A stretch of DNA of 64,000 nt. Origin: Sweltsa coloradensis (taxonomy: Eukaryota > Arthropoda > Insecta > Plecoptera > Chloroperlidae). The DNA is taken from contig JAMZAV010001050.1 of assembly GCA_024449915.1 (NCBI GenBank), positions 1-64,000 on the forward strand, read 5' to 3'. The notes under the pieces were generated by a model. It saw nothing but the letters and a program-made list of their open reading frames with translations, searched no databases and was not told the origin of the DNA. This document shows, one piece after another, positions 43,648 through 55,598 of the stretch. The translations under genes were made by a program, and so were the position numbers. The number at the start of each line of letters is the position of its first letter. Position 1 is the stretch's first letter.

Positions 43648-46600
43648 CCTAGATATAGATTTATTTATTAGCCTCTTTGAAATTCAACAAGTGGTAGGCT
43701 CTACTTATATATGTACGACCTACCTAACGTTTTTCAAGGTAAGCTGTCGTCCTTCTGTACCTTTCCCCACTGAAACATGTTTATTCATGTTCCCAGTTTA
43801 AGTATATATAAAATATACTGTACATAGAATATTTGAGTTATTTGGATTTGTTACAGGTTAGCAATTAATATTAAAAATTCCCTACATCTTATTCTAATTC
43901 TAAAATACACACTGTAAAATAGTACATTAATCATTTCCAAGAGCAATATACAACATTTCAACATTGAACAATATTGAAACTAGCATTAGTGCCTAAATGG
44001 TGGTTGCTTTTGTTCACATATCATCAGCATTGCTGAATATACCTAGGCCTAGGATAAGGCCCTGGTGGCAATTGACAAGATGAGTCGGGGAATAATACTT
44101 GACCTGTCCACCTCTCGGAGTTTCGATATGTCTGCTCCGCAACTCACAAGATCCACTCCAACTGTATCAGATACCATTTTGTTTTGTCACCGCACCATGT
44201 AGGAGCCATGTTTTATTAAAGCGTTAGTTAGTGTTGTGGCTATCCAGGGAGAAACTCTTGCATGCGCGTTAGGTAGTACGGTACTTGATACTAGTACTGG
44301 GCTATGACATATCATTCAATTATCGATATCACACGAAAAATTTCGATATGATATTGATATACTGGTACCCTATCAAAATGTATGGTAATTGTTTCTAAAC
44401 TTTTTTTTTTTTAATCAAAAAATATTAAAATAGTAGGTTTATTTTCCATAATTTGTGGCCAAATAAGGTTGATCATAAACCCATTTAACGATTTTTACGA
44501 TCTCACAATTGCGTTTCATGACCCGGCACCGCCACCAGCCAGGTTAATGTAATTTCGACTACCTACCCAGCACCTCCACCAAAATTACAAAATTTTGCAT
44601 TTTTGTGTAAATTTTGATATTTTGATATGAAGCCAAATATCGATATCGAAAATATTTCCGCTTATCGATATCGTATCGAAATATCGATTTTTTTGCCCAG
44701 CCCTACTTGATACTGGTCTGTTCGAATATGCCACCACATAACAATACAATATTCTGCCAACATAACTGCCGTTGACTTACTGGTACTGTATCATCTTTTT
44801 CTTCTTCTCAAATGTCCACATTTGGCTTATTATGCCATCGAGCTAGATCTAGCAAACCAGTAAAGACATGCCTATATCATGATAATATAATTGATTAAAT
44901 AGTCTATTTCAAATTTAAATTTAACTACTAGTAGGCCCTACTGGTAGGTCTAACTATTAAGTATTAACTATTTTTTACTTGTTTTAGATGTTGTTTACAT
45001 TGGGTCGATAAATCCTCAGCACTTTGTTATTGGCAAGTTAATGCTTGAGAATGGAAAACCAATCCTTTGTGAAAAGCCTCTAACGTTAAATCTCAAACAA
45101 TCTACCGAGCTTGTAAACTTGGCGCGGAAAAATAACCTATTCCTAATGGAAGCCATTTGGTCACGATTCTTCCCCGCATATGATTTACTGAAGAGAGAAA
45201 TCGAGGCTGGATCAATCGGAGAGGTAAACCAAGTCCATGCCAACTTCGGAGTCCCAATAAATGAGGTTGACAGAGTTAAGTAAGTAGGGTACCTACTTCT
45301 AGCCTACTATGGTTATTCTGTTGAAACTCATTTCTGGTTACCACTTAGGCCTACCAGTTTAATGTTGCTGTCAAGCAGGTCTAGGCTACAATACCATGCA
45401 AACAGAGAAGAGAACAAGACTATTATGTTGTTATATTATGGTAGCCTAATTATGCGTGTAAGTGTTAGGAGCAAGTAACAAGTTAACCTTAACACCTCTT
45501 ACAGTCAGGTTTACGAAATTACAAAATTTTCAGATTTTTATGATTAGTAGTAGGCCCTACAAAGAAAGTAAAAAAAAAAAAAAAAATGAAGTTAGTCAAT
45601 TATTTACTTTATGAACAGGTTAACACATGTTCTCATGAACTGAACATGTAGACGGTCTCGGGTGTCGGAGATGCTCGTTTCTAATGTCCAGCTGTTGAAA
45701 ACGCACTTATAGAAGGAACTGATATTGCCGAAATGCATAAATATCTTCGCAAGTCACTTATCGGACGATTACAATAAATAGTGGTGCGAGCGCAGCGAGG
45801 GCCCCGTTCTCTGCGTAATGTTTGTATTTGTATTTGTATTTATTTTTGTAAAGCTGACCCCTTGCATAGCGTGTTCAGGGTATTTTACATGTCAGTAACT
45901 TAAAATTAAATAAAAAATTTACATTTACATTCATATTACACACATAATAATTGATTCAGTCCACAAATACACATTTTCATATCACTATGCACGGAACTTC
46001 AGTCGTCGTCTTCAGTCGCTCTCTTCAGTCGTCAGTGTTGATGACGTCACTCACTTGAGTTCGACACAGACGAAATTTGAGCGCTTATTAATGACGAATC
46101 ACGTACTGCTGCCGCTGCACGCTGTCGAGTGAAAGAGTGATTGGCGGCGGCAATAATTGAGTGGAATTTTAGATGAAAAACAGTGAAACGAGTACCCGCC
46201 GACTCGTTTCATTACCCGGGCTATTATCAAGGGGCGGGTACCCGTTCACAGTTTATTAGTGGGGGCTCGGGAGGGGGGGGGGGGGCGCGAAGGTGACGAG
46301 GTTGGTAGGGCCTACACTTTTAGTTTTTGGGTGTTACTTTTCACGTGGCGGTATACGGCATTTTTACCATTACTATTATTATGTATATGTTATGTCTACC
46401 GGTAGGTTATACTATTCCTAATAATGAAATTACTATTTGGATCAATTTATCTATTTCAATTAGCACCAGGTTTGTAATGTAGCAAATACAAAGAATGTTA
46501 ACAGGGGGGTGGGGCAATGTATACAGTTATACATTGACCACGCTGTAGGCTTGTGCAGAGTGCTGAGTGTAGGTACTTGGTTTCAGGTATAAGGAATATG

Positions 46601-49600
46601 GCGGCGGGTCAGTCCTGGACCTGGGCGTCTACGTGATTCAGTTTGCGGTCTTCATCTTTGGGTTGGAAATGCCTGAAGTTATTGCCACTGGACATTTGAA
46701 CGAGCACGGTGTTGACAGCAGTGCAGCGGCCATTTTCAAGTATGAAGGTGGAAAAACAGCAGTTCTTTCTTGTAATGCAAACGTTTTGCTTCCAAATGAA
46801 GCTTTCGTAATTGGAAGCAAAGGTACAGCCAAGGTAAATATATTCGGTTGGCAGTTTATTTATGTACAAAAAAAGGTGAATAGGTAGGTCTGTTTTGCAT
46901 AAAAGTCAAGCAGTTAATGGTGGATTTACTAGAAAACTTTAATTCCATTATTGATGTTTATATGATCGATCAATAATCAGTAGGCTATTAATTGATTTAT
47001 CAAAATTAAAAATTACCTGATATTTCTTATAGGCATATGTTTGATATCCTAGCTCAGTTGATAATATAATTATTAAATAATAATTATTAATTAATACAAC
47101 ACTTTTTCACTCACTTCAAACTTTAAACTACGTTTAGCTCTAGGCTAGTACTGAATTTACAATCCTTAAGCTCTTAGTTTATGTTTTATTTTTTAAAGAG
47201 GGACATGTAGATTACCCAACTGTCACGATCATGTCCCACTTACACAGCACAGGCACCTAAGCTTTCAGCTGGCATGCCACGGCCAAGAGGAATGCTTTGG
47301 TGGTGAATGGAACAGTGACTTGTAATCTTTTTCAATGTATTCTATTCATGTAATAATTAGGTAGCCTATCAATTTATGTGAAAACATTTTTATATAATTA
47401 ATATATATATATATATATACGTAATATAATTTGTAGGTAGGCCTACTTTTTAACCCATCTGCACCCGTAAGCGGACTAGTCCGCGAATCATAGCCTGGCC
47501 ACGGAAGCCATAAGCGGACTGGTCCGCATTTACGCGCGCTTCCATTCAAACTGCAGTAGTATCAGCTCCTATCAGCCAATTGTTGTACTTTTTGTTGCAT
47601 TTCCCGCGTCAAGCATGTAGTGACATCTAGTGGTGTTTTTTGGTACTCTTACGGCAAAAACGTGAAGCTACAATCGACTTTGTTATCGACGTGAAACTTA
47701 CGCGCCTGTCTACTGTCAATAATGGCAGATTCGGATCAATCAAAGCGTCGTTCTCGTCACAAACAATCCTAAATCAGTCAATTTTTGGATGTTCTTTGAT
47801 CAGATTTTGGTGATAGTGATGATGAAGGTTGTGATTTTAATTGTATGCGTAGAATTGGTGCAGATATAGTAAGTGAAAATGACAGCGAAGAAGAAATGTG
47901 CGTTGGTGTGCGTGGGAGTAACATTGAGGTTAGGAATGGGCGTGATCACAATCACGAGGGTCGTACTCGTAGCCCTACAAATTCGTGTATGTTAGTTGTG
48001 AACAGGCCTAGGCCTAGAAATAATGCTACAGTAATAATAAGTGATAGTGACAGTAATGATGTGGATTACATTCTTACTGTACTACGCTGCAACTTTGATG
48101 TGCAGAGGGCAAAAGTGCACGGTTTCCGTGGGCGCGCTAGCGTTTTGGGGCGCTGGTGCGGATGGGTTAAAAAAGTTGAAAAAATTTGAGATGGTAGGGA
48201 GATACAAAATGAATGGGGGAAAATAGGATGTTCAAGAAAATGTATGACAAAAGGATTGAAGAAGGAAGCAGAAGACGGGGTAGGCCAAGGAAGGAAGAGA
48301 CGGAAGGATACTGTAGCAGGAGACTTGGAGGCAATAGGGGAGAGCTGGGAAGATGTGGAAAGAAAGAAGTGGAAAAATGTGGTTGCTAAACTCACGCTGA
48401 CCCTGCCAGAAGCAGGAAACGGCGATGGATGGATAATTATGATGAGTAGGTCTATTGAGAGAACAAAAAATAGAGGCTAAAGAGCTAGGTTAGGTTGGTC
48501 ACACATTTCCAACTGCTGCTGATCAAAGTCTACTACTACTACATCTCCACCACCTGGCGGAGGCTCCTCTAACTCGCTCGTGTGGCCACTGGGAGAGAGT
48601 TACGACGATCCTCCGCTAGGTGGAGATCTAGTAGACCTTGATGCTGATGAGTGCAGACTCTAATTTATAGTTGTAGGCTCCATGATCCATATTATTATCC
48701 TATGTAAATAAGATTGGTATATTTGTAATGTTAAAGGTTTTGAGGCCATTCTGGTGTCCAACAAACGTGGTATTGCCGGACAAGTCGTGCAACTTCATAC
48801 TGCCGTCTGCCTCCCTCCCATTCAACTTCGAGAACAGTGCTGGACTCCGCTACGAAGCCATTGAAGTGCGACGATGCCTCAAGCAAGGTAATGTAATGTA
48901 TTATTTATTAAGGTTGGGACTTGACATTGTCACATTGATTATTTGATTCAACATTCATTTGCCATCTTTAAAAACAATGTGAAAACTATTTATTTTACTT
49001 TTTGCATCATTACCTAGGTATTTATTTATTTTTATTATAAGGGGTGGGGGGGGGGGGAAATCCCCCAAATTTTTTAAATTTTGATGTCAAAAAGAATTTT
49101 GATGTTGATTTTGATGTTATCTCTGAACTTAGAACTGTCACGTTTTTGAGCCCAATCAAAAAAATATTTCTTATGAAAATCACAATTTTATGATTTTTTT
49201 TTATTTTTAAAGTATTTCTTCGACTTATAACACCTACTTGCTTTATTCGATTAAAATTATTTTTTCACAGAACCTTAAGTTTATGAATTAATATATTCGT
49301 GTGAAATTTGAGCGCAATTGAAAAATTATTTCTCATAATAGGCCTAATCACAAATTTACGATTTTTTTCGATTTTTAAAATTTCTTCGACTTATAACATC
49401 TACATGCTTTATTCGATTGTAATGATTGGCTTGGAGATAATGAGGCATCGTGACCTTGACTAGACTTATGACAAAATATAAAATAAACCAGATGCAAGGA
49501 ACAGTGAGTGTTATCTTAATGGCCTGCAATCACAACCCACGGGACCTGTTACTGGACAAGTGGACTTATCTCTTTTCCCAGGCTTATCTTGCGACGAGAG

Positions 49601-50452
49601 CTAAGCGCGGGCGATAGTGGGAAAATATCTACGTGCCCGACCACTTTTTTTACATGCCTCGGGCATTGTTTTTTTTTAGCCCTGCTTAATTCCTTGTGTA
49701 TTAGTATTGGGACATGCAGCACTTTTCGTTCAAGGTCTGTTGGAAAGTCCAAAGCTTATTAAAGTATTGTGATGTACCGTATAGTACCGAATATAGGCCA
49801 ACCCTGAACATAGGCCGACCCCCTAACTTTGGTCATCGAAATTTAAAAAAAGGAATTTTTAATGAAATATTTTTATTTTACGCGCCGTTATTCCTGCGGT
49901 CTGTTTTTGCGGAGCCAGTGCCAAGGTCGTTTTTGCCGCGCGGCCTATTGACGCGGAGCCCGTGATGACGTAGCGCTATGACGCAATCTCCAAGCAGACC
50001 GGTTCATATCGCCCAGTTATCTGTTCCCCGTCATACTTCACTCATCAGTAGGCCTGCATTAGGCCTGGAGATAGCGTCGCGTCCTCCGTGCCTGCCGTAT
50101 TGTTGGCGCAGCGCCAGACAGAAGCAGTGAACTATACGTATTTTCTTGTCACACGGCGCTGTAACTTGGTGTTTGAAATTAGCGCGTCAAAATGCCGATA
50201 CTCGCATATAGGCCGAGGAGGGATTTTGAGACCTAAAATGATAAAAAAAGGTCGGCCTATATTTGGTACTATACGGTACAATCGTACAAGGTCTGTTGGA
50301 AAGTCCGAAGCTATTTAAAGTATTGTGATGTACTTTTCGTTCAAGGTCTGTTGGAAAGTCCGAAGCTTCCCCACGCCGAGTCTCTTCTGATCGCTGAACT
50401 AGAAGACAAGATAAGAAGTCAGATTGGAGTTTTCTACCCCGAAGATGATTAA
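43340..50452 (+). CDS. DHDH: Dimeric dihydrodiol dehydrogenase-like oxidoreductase
   Basis: NADP-dependent oxidoreductase of the Gfo/Idh/MocA family (trans-1,2-dihydrobenzene-1,2-diol dehydrogenase / D-xylose dehydrogenase type), expected in the cytosol. Exons 43344-43545, 44988-45279, 46587-46833, 48737-48887 and 50346-50452 join in one frame of 332 residues, close to the mammalian 334. The N-terminus [16 protein letters not shown] carries the Rossmann nucleotide-binding turn. Exon 2 has [12 protein letters not shown] and the family's catalytic CEKPL lysine. Exon 3 has [10 protein letters not shown], including the GxxxDxG(V/I)Y signature. A splice acceptor at 43339 just before ATAAATG implies a non-coding first exon. 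No frame damage. Confidence 0.93.
43344..43545 (+). CDS. DHDH: DHDH coding exon 1
   Basis: ATG 4 bp after acceptor TTTGCAG. Encodes the Rossmann first half through [10 protein letters not shown]. Donor ACATAG|GTAAGC, phase 1, followed within 17 bp by a GATA microsatellite. Confidence 0.92.
43562..43646. repeat. (GATA)n microsatellite beside a splice donor
   Basis: About 21 uninterrupted GATA/ATAG units starting some 16 bp downstream of the DHDH exon 1 donor. Long and pure, so probably length-variable. Confidence 0.95.
44292..44705. mobile_element. hAT-type MITE with perfect 8-bp TSD, DHDH intron 1
   Basis: Begins TAGTACTGGGC and ends GCCCAGCCCTA. CTTGATAC is repeated exactly at 44284-44291 and 44706-44713. 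Subterminal ATCGATATC words recur at both ends. No coding sequence. Confidence 0.85.
44988..45279 (+). CDS. DHDH: DHDH coding exon 2
   Basis: Acceptor GTTTTAG, donor GTTAA|GTAAGT, phase 2. Encodes [20 protein letters not shown], then [15 protein letters not shown] and [12 protein letters not shown]. The Lys of EKP is the conserved catalytic residue of the family. Confidence 0.93.
46587..46833 (+). CDS. DHDH: DHDH coding exon 3
   Basis: Acceptor GGTTTCAG, donor GCCAAG|GTAAAT, phase 0. Encodes the beta-sheet domain with [15 protein letters not shown] and ends [11 protein letters not shown]. Confidence 0.93.
47454..48166 (+). mobile_element. piggyBac-type non-autonomous element with transposase N-terminal remnant
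   Basis: TTAA on both sides (47450-47453, 48167-48170). TIRs CCCATCTGCACC and GGTGCGGATGGG. Internally, an ATG at 47722 opens [16 protein letters not shown]; after stops, an acidic frame 47845-48189 continues ([14 protein letters not shown]). Acidic, low-complexity N-termini are usual for piggyBac transposases. The catalytic domain is absent. Lies in DHDH intron 3. Confidence 0.75.
48172..48480 (+). mobile_element. LINE 3'-end fragment in DHDH intron 3
   Basis: The frame at 48244-48480 contains a [19 protein letters not shown] run and [10 protein letters not shown], the C-terminal signature of RTE/L1-like reverse transcriptases (a GRxR..W..D..D DR..W pattern). It abuts the piggyBac-type element. 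Confidence 0.55.
48519..48645. repeat. Foldback (hairpin) element in DHDH intron 3
   Basis: Arms TGATCAAAGTCTACT, ATCTCCACCACCTGGCGGAG and the inverse CTCCGCTAGGTGGAGAT, AGTAGACCTTGATG pair over about 45 bp with small bulges. Confidence 0.7.
48737..48887 (+). CDS. DHDH: DHDH coding exon 4
   Basis: Acceptor ATGTTAAAG, donor AGCAAG|GTAATG, phase 1. Encodes [16 protein letters not shown], then an [15 protein letters not shown] run and EVRRCLKQ. Confidence 0.9.
49100..49430 (+). mobile_element. Family A1 Helitron-like fragment, DHDH intron 4
   Basis: TCTCTGAACTTAGAACTGTC, then two core units with TTCTTCGACTTATAACA (49215 and 49382, about 167 apart). Both ends are missing. Confidence 0.65.
49722..50345 (+). 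repeat. Partial copies of the DHDH exon 5 acceptor region
   Basis: The sequence TTCAAGGTCTGTTGGAAAGT, including the splice acceptor and first codons of exon 5, occurs at about 49729, 50287 (as GTACAAGGTC) and at the real exon (50341). The first two copies continue AAAGTATTGTGATGTAC. They lie on either side of the TIR element at 49773-50280. The first two copies are followed by stop codons or lost frame. Confidence 0.7.
49773..50280. mobile_element. MITE with 27-bp TIRs between duplicated exon-start copies
   Basis: Left TGTACCGTATAGTACC, right GGTACTATACGGTACA, continuing inward into AATATAGGCC and GGCCTATATT. About 508 bp, GC-richer than the flanks. No frame. Confidence 0.75.
50346..50452 (+). 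CDS. DHDH: DHDH coding exon 5 (C-terminus)
   Basis: Acceptor CGTTCAAG. Encodes [20 protein letters not shown], then [14 protein letters not shown] and TAA at 50450. AATAAA candidates occur at 50776. The frame joins exon 4 exactly. Confidence 0.9.
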
Positions 50453-50929
50453 ACAAGCAACATTGCCACGTTACACTAGCTAGAGCAATACCTGGTGGAA
50501 TAGCAGACGTACATCTTGTGAAAATGCAGATACAGTAATGTGTTACACGAGAAGTATTGAACTTTCCTATGCATGTGATGTGTTTGTAGCAGCTAGCAAC
50601 CGTGATCCTGTATGCGTTGTAGAATGTGCAGTAACTCTTGTGAATATATACATCTGACTATAAAGCATACCAACTGAACTAAAGGGGCCTAATTCTTTTG
50701 TAGGTCTAAATATACACCTACCATAGTTCAAATTTGCTAAACCGGTAGGTAGGAATCCAGGGATTTACCGATCAACAATAAAATGGAAAAGTTCCAGAGT
50801 AGGCTATTCCCTAGAAGCAGGAGATTTTTAATTATCTTTTTCGAGTTGCTCTTATGATTCTACACAAATAAACAGTTTCAAAACAAAATTTAAATCCCTC
50901 AATGTATTTTATAAAAATTATTAAATTTT

Positions 50930-52240
50930 TTTTTTTTTTTTTTTTCTTCGTGCAAAGTTGGCCTCTTCAGCCATTCTTCCGTCTTGCTATCCAATATAAG
51001 ACTGCCTCCTTTTCTATCCTGCTCAGGTCATCGGGCAGGGAGTCAATGTCATTCTTGAGGGCGGCGCATCTGAAGAGATGCGCTCTGTCTTGATCTTCTA
51101 AATTACAAAGTTTGCAGGTGGCCGGTTCGTTGGTAATGTTGAAGCGGTGCAGGTGGTGCTGCAAGACGTTGTGACCGGTTACAAGCCGGAAATGGGCGGT
51201 GGCCGTCTTCCTCGACCAGTCTTTGTCTGGCCCTTTTTTGATCTCGGTCCACCAGTTCTTTAGTCGTGAAGTCTCTTCTGTGGTGTTTCTGAAGATCCTT
51301 TTTGTGGTTGACTTGATCTTAGTTTTGACATTTTGGTAGGAGAGAGGCGCTGCTGGTGGTTGCGGTGCTTTTGTGGCACTTTTGGCCAAGAAGTCTGCCT
51401 TTTCATTCCCCATGATCTTGCAGTGGCTGGGGATCCATTGAGTCTCTAATAGTTTGTTTTGCTGTCGGATGCCGACAAGGGAGTTTTTGAAAAGCAGCGA
51501 TTTAGGATGGAGGTTCGCTGCTTGAGAGACAAATTGGATGGCTGAGACACTGTCGCTTAGGATCACAAATTTTGTCTTGTTGAGGGGGAAGGCGGGGGTC
51601 TCGGCGATTTTTTCGGCCGCCCTGGCAATGGCTGCGACCTCAGCGTCGAAGTATGTTTCGCCAGCTCCCATGAGAGTGGCTTCTTCAAAGAAGATGCAGT
51701 GGATGCCGTAACCTGTTCTATTTGTAGCCGAGTCATAGGAGCCGTCTGTGAAGATGTGCACCCACTCTTGAAGAGGAAAGTGCTTCTTCAGGTGCTTCTC
51801 AGCAAGCTCTTTCAGTTCTTTATGGTCATGGTCATCTTTCTTCTCGATGCCGTCAATTTTGGTCCCCGGGGCAAGCTGATTGGACTTGTCCGGCAGAAGC
51901 TCTGGGAGTGGTACGTCAAAAAGTGCACGTGGTGCTTCTAGGAGGATAGGACAGTTTTTACTCTTCAGTTGGTGGACTGTTTCAGCAAAGTTAGTGTGCG
52001 CCTTGACTTTTGAGGTTGGGTAGTTGAGCCATTTGTCGGGGTTTAGGCGCGCCAGTTTTTCGTGCAGTTGGACAGCGCGCTGCTCTCTTCTTAGCTGTAG
52101 AGGCTCAATTTGGCTGAACCACTCCATGGCGATCTTGTTTTCAAAAATGACATTTAACCTTTTCAATGCTTGGTTTTGAACAGAGCACCTAACCCCTAGA
52201 GCTGGGTATTTTGAGCAAAAAGTCAATTTCTCTCACTTGT
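50930..52240 (-). mobile_element. LINE 3' half with RNase H domain and poly-A tail
   Basis: An open minus-strand frame of 419 residues, 52226-50967. An RNase H domain has all four acidic residues (D161 in FTDGS, E196 in DAEVAAI, D225 in LSDS, D278 in NEKAD). A C-terminal CCHC knuckle follows (C371-x2-C374-x8-H383-x3-C387). RNase H after the reverse transcriptase is typical of I-group LINEs. An A run of about 23 follows the stop, as expected of an insertion end. The reverse transcriptase is lost by 5' truncation. The intact frame implies a recent insertion. Confidence 0.85.
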
Positions 52241-52990
52241 ATGAAACCTTGATAATTATATTTAAGTTTTAACTAGGGTAATCAAAATGTTTCCTCATCC
52301 TTGAAATGAAGTAGATTTCATTACACCCTACCCTATTTAGATTGTACATATTACTTTTATACTGTCAAGACTTTTTACAATTCCTTCAAAGTTTAAAGCT
52401 GTATAGTGTTAAGCCTACCATATATTCAGACATGGACAAAATTTAAATTTAAAATAGTCCGATAAAATATTACTAGAGGCTAGATGCACGAAGAGTGATG
52501 ACGTTATAATGCAAACAACAGCAACAACAGTCCGTTGTGCCTCCTGAGTTGGCACTATTGGACCGTGTGGCTGCTGTGTTGTGTTTAAACCTCTGAGTCC
52601 TGGTTTCAGCGATGTTCACAATGCCTGGGGAAACACAGTCCAAGTATACAGCAGCATGAGCAGAAAACTAGTCGAGAAGTAGAATAAATAGCCCGGGCCG
52701 GTTGCTTTGCTTTGAATCATATTCAAACATTTGTTTCACTATCCCTGTTGACTTATTGCTAAAAGAGTGCCTGCCTGGTTTAACAGTAAACTTTTATTAT
52801 TGCCATCACTTCCTGGGAGGACATAGAAAGCCAAGTAGCACAATGCACTGGTTCTGTACATACGACTTTGATCCAAATCACCTAGTTTATAGCTTAGCCT
52901 TGATGCTTAGCCTACGTTTTACTTGTTTTATTTAGATTAGAAGGTAATAATAATAGTAATACGTACTGACCTGGTTAAGAGAATGGCCAT
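52240..52990. other. Intergenic, no gene seen
   Basis: AT-rich sequence with short unrelated frames. No repeat family was recognised. Confidence 0.4.
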
Positions 52991-52993
52991 TAA

Positions 52994-53545
52994 CCCATCG
53001 GCGTTCTATTTAAAATCTCGCCGCCTGGCCCATGAATTCCATTTATTTTTTACGAAATGGGGTTGCGGAGCGCACCACAGCAAAAAATTCACTGTTACAA
53101 CAAAAATAACCCAATGTACTTGAAATAAAAACTAAAATGTAGCCTAAATAAATGTCTAGGGTGTATGATCTTTCCTTCGATCTTTCTTGGTGTCAAAATA
53201 TCACACCCCTCATCTTCGTCATATCCTTCAAAATATTGCAAAAAGCTGTAGCCGCCATAGCGCGCGCGCCGCCATACCACCTACGAATGCAAACATAATC
53301 TTTCCTTCAAGCATAGACAGGCTAAAACTTGACCGAGTGACGAGCCAAACACATCGTTGGATGCAGCGAAATGCGTAGAGTACATTGAGCGCAATCTCTT
53401 GGTAATTGGACGAACCATACTCATACAACGATCGATAATGTAGCGCGCTGTTCCCTTGCTGTTCCAGCCCGTCGATCCGATGGCCAGGTATTTCGGCGCG
53501 CATTTGAAACAGCCCGTCGATTCGACCGGCGAAAACGCCGATGGG
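52994..53545 (-). mobile_element. piggyBac-type non-autonomous element 2
   Basis: TTAA on both sides (52990-52993, 53546-53549). TIRs CCCATCGGCGTT and AACGCCGATGGG. A minus-strand frame (53280-53095) includes YFEGYDEDEGCDI, which echoes the DSDDEGCDF segment at about 47808-47840 in the other TTAA element, so both may keep an N-terminal transposase scrap. Confidence 0.7.
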
Positions 53546-53901
53546 TTAACTACAAACTGAGACAACTAGGATCTAATAATACAGTGCCTGCCTGCACATA
53601 TTTGTCAATTGAATATTGTGAATTGTCAAATGACAACTACAATTACCTGATTTTGAAATATTAAAGATAAAATTTATAATAATGTATCTGATGCTGCTTT
53701 TATAAATATTTAATTGTTTTTAGACATAAATTAGATCATGTTATTAAAAAATAATAAAAAAATTAATAAAAAGTACTGTATGCCTATTTATGTTTTGTAA
53801 GTTGACATAATAATAATAATATTATACTACTGTACCTAGTACCTCTACAATTGACTTTTTTTTAACAGTGTCAATATTTATTCAAAATATTAACATTAAT
53901 A

Positions 53902-54652
53902 CTAGGAAAACACCAAAGTCGTTGTTAGACGAGTGAGCGAGTCATGTGTTTAGTATCCGGTAACATTTCATTTCCTCCCTCTACCTTAGGCTGGATCCAG
54001 CATGGGATGGGTCTTTCCTCCCTAGTCTGTCTTAGGCTAGAGTGGCGCATTATGGCCTTATGTTCCCGGATACTCAACACATGACTCACTCACTTGTCCA
54101 ACAACGACTTTGTCATTCTACTAGTCTATAGTTGGCTAAGGCACCTTTATACCCGGAAAGTGGTAGGGTTAGATTTTTTATTTCTGGATTATATTAAAAA
54201 ATTATAGAACATGTTTTGAAATGCATCTACAGTACTATGGAAAACATAGCCAGCATGAAATATGAAAAGATTGCAAGGTTTACTCAATCTCCCAGCGGAA
54301 TTTTGGGAAACCTTGAGCGTGCTCGATTCAGTACACCTTTGTTACCGCCTGACATACAAAAAATTATTCAATAAAAATAATTTCTTTAAGAACAAAAGCA
54401 TTGTCGTTAAATTAAAACCTACACATTTTCCGACTATTTTTCAATTTATTATTAATTGTAGGTTAAAATCTCAACGGATTTTACTCATTTTGTTAGCAGC
54501 TCTCAGTACACTGGTCATGGATGTCTGTTTAAGATTTCAGTTCAATCTGATGGCCGTTTGGCATCGAACAAACATTTTACAGACATATCGGTCACGACGA
54601 AGACCCGTTCGACTTGCGTTGTAAGACTCAGTCGCTGCGCTCCCTCGTTTAA
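53902..54652 (-). mobile_element. Helitron-like element, family F1, inverse copy
   Basis: On the minus strand it starts A|TTAAACGAGGGAGCGCAGCG (right end) and ends CTAG|T (left end). The tRNA-like block is at about 54120-54180. The arm pair GTCGTTGTTAGACGAGTGAG and its inverse CTCACTTGTCCAACAACGAC lies at 53915-54108. About 750 bp. Confidence 0.65.
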
Positions 54653-54654
54653 TT

Positions 54655-55275
54655 AGACTGAGCAAGTTTAACTGTCGAGCTTTTTCTACTGACATGAACA
54701 GGACATACAAGTGGTCATCATTTATAAAGAAAATGAGCAAGGAGTTGCCATTTTTGCTACAAATGAGCAAATCCATAAATTTTAGCATAATTGTATAATA
54801 TTAATAATTGTTCAGGATTTGAAATAATTGAGACAATTAGAGACAATCCATGTCAAACTTTCAAATGTTTATAAATATTATACACCGTGTAGGCCTATGT
54901 ACAGGACCTAGCCATGAGAGAGGAGTGAATGTAGCCTACACGGTGCAGTTGTAGGCTCATTGCTGCCAATCTAGCAGATACTATCTGAACACTCAATAAG
55001 CATTAGCATTGTACGTACTGATGAGATTGTGCACTACTAAACCCTGGTCTAGTAATGCTTGAGATATATCACATACAGTATCAAGACTGTCGCCCACCTA
55101 GGCCACATCTAGCGAGAATGTATCGGTCTCAACTTACAATATAACATGCTGTTATCATGTAGGTAGTTTCTATTTCACCCACCCTGGCTTCACAATCTCA
55201 GGTGGAGTAAACATTGTCTCACACCACTGGGCTGGTCAGATAGGCAAACTGTATTAGTACCATAGAGTAGGCTAT
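54655..55275. other. Intergenic with a small hairpin
   Basis: No gene is seen. At about 54880-54950 CACCGTGTAGGC and GCCTACACGGTG face each other across about 45 bp. Confidence 0.4.
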
Positions 55276-55279
55276 AGAC

Positions 55280-55598
55280 TAGTGATGACAGAGGGTACCC
55301 GGGTACTCGATTCCTACCAGACTCCTTTTGGAGTCGACTCCATTGTCAAGGAGTCGATTCCTTCAAAAGTGGGTTGCGGTGTCAGATATTGTGTCAGATA
55401 ACCTAGGTTGTGTATGTGTAAACATTAGTGTTGTTACTGGTACTGCCAACATGTTGTTTGTGTTTTACTTCCGCCCAGAACAAATTCGACCGAGGAGGGT
55501 GTTTCCGTTTAGCATTGGTTGAGGCTAACCACTTTCTCCTTATTTTTATTGCCGATCGAGGAGTCGACTCCAATATTTACTACCCGATGTTATCACTA
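55280..55598. mobile_element. hAT-type MITE candidate
   Basis: Ends TAGTGATGAC and GTTATCACTA, with subterminal GGAGTCGACTCC palindromes at both sides. The flanking octamers CTATAGAC and GTACAGAC agree at six of eight positions. About 320 bp. Confidence 0.6.

Noticed and set aside
45780..45815. GCGAGCGCAGCGAGG, resembling a Helitron-like 5' end
   Set aside because: No matching subterminal inverse or CCTAG end was found nearby, so it is not called.
54262..54624. 120-residue plus-strand frame
   Set aside because: It lies wholly inside a family F1 Helitron-like copy and is not conserved in the other F1 copies.
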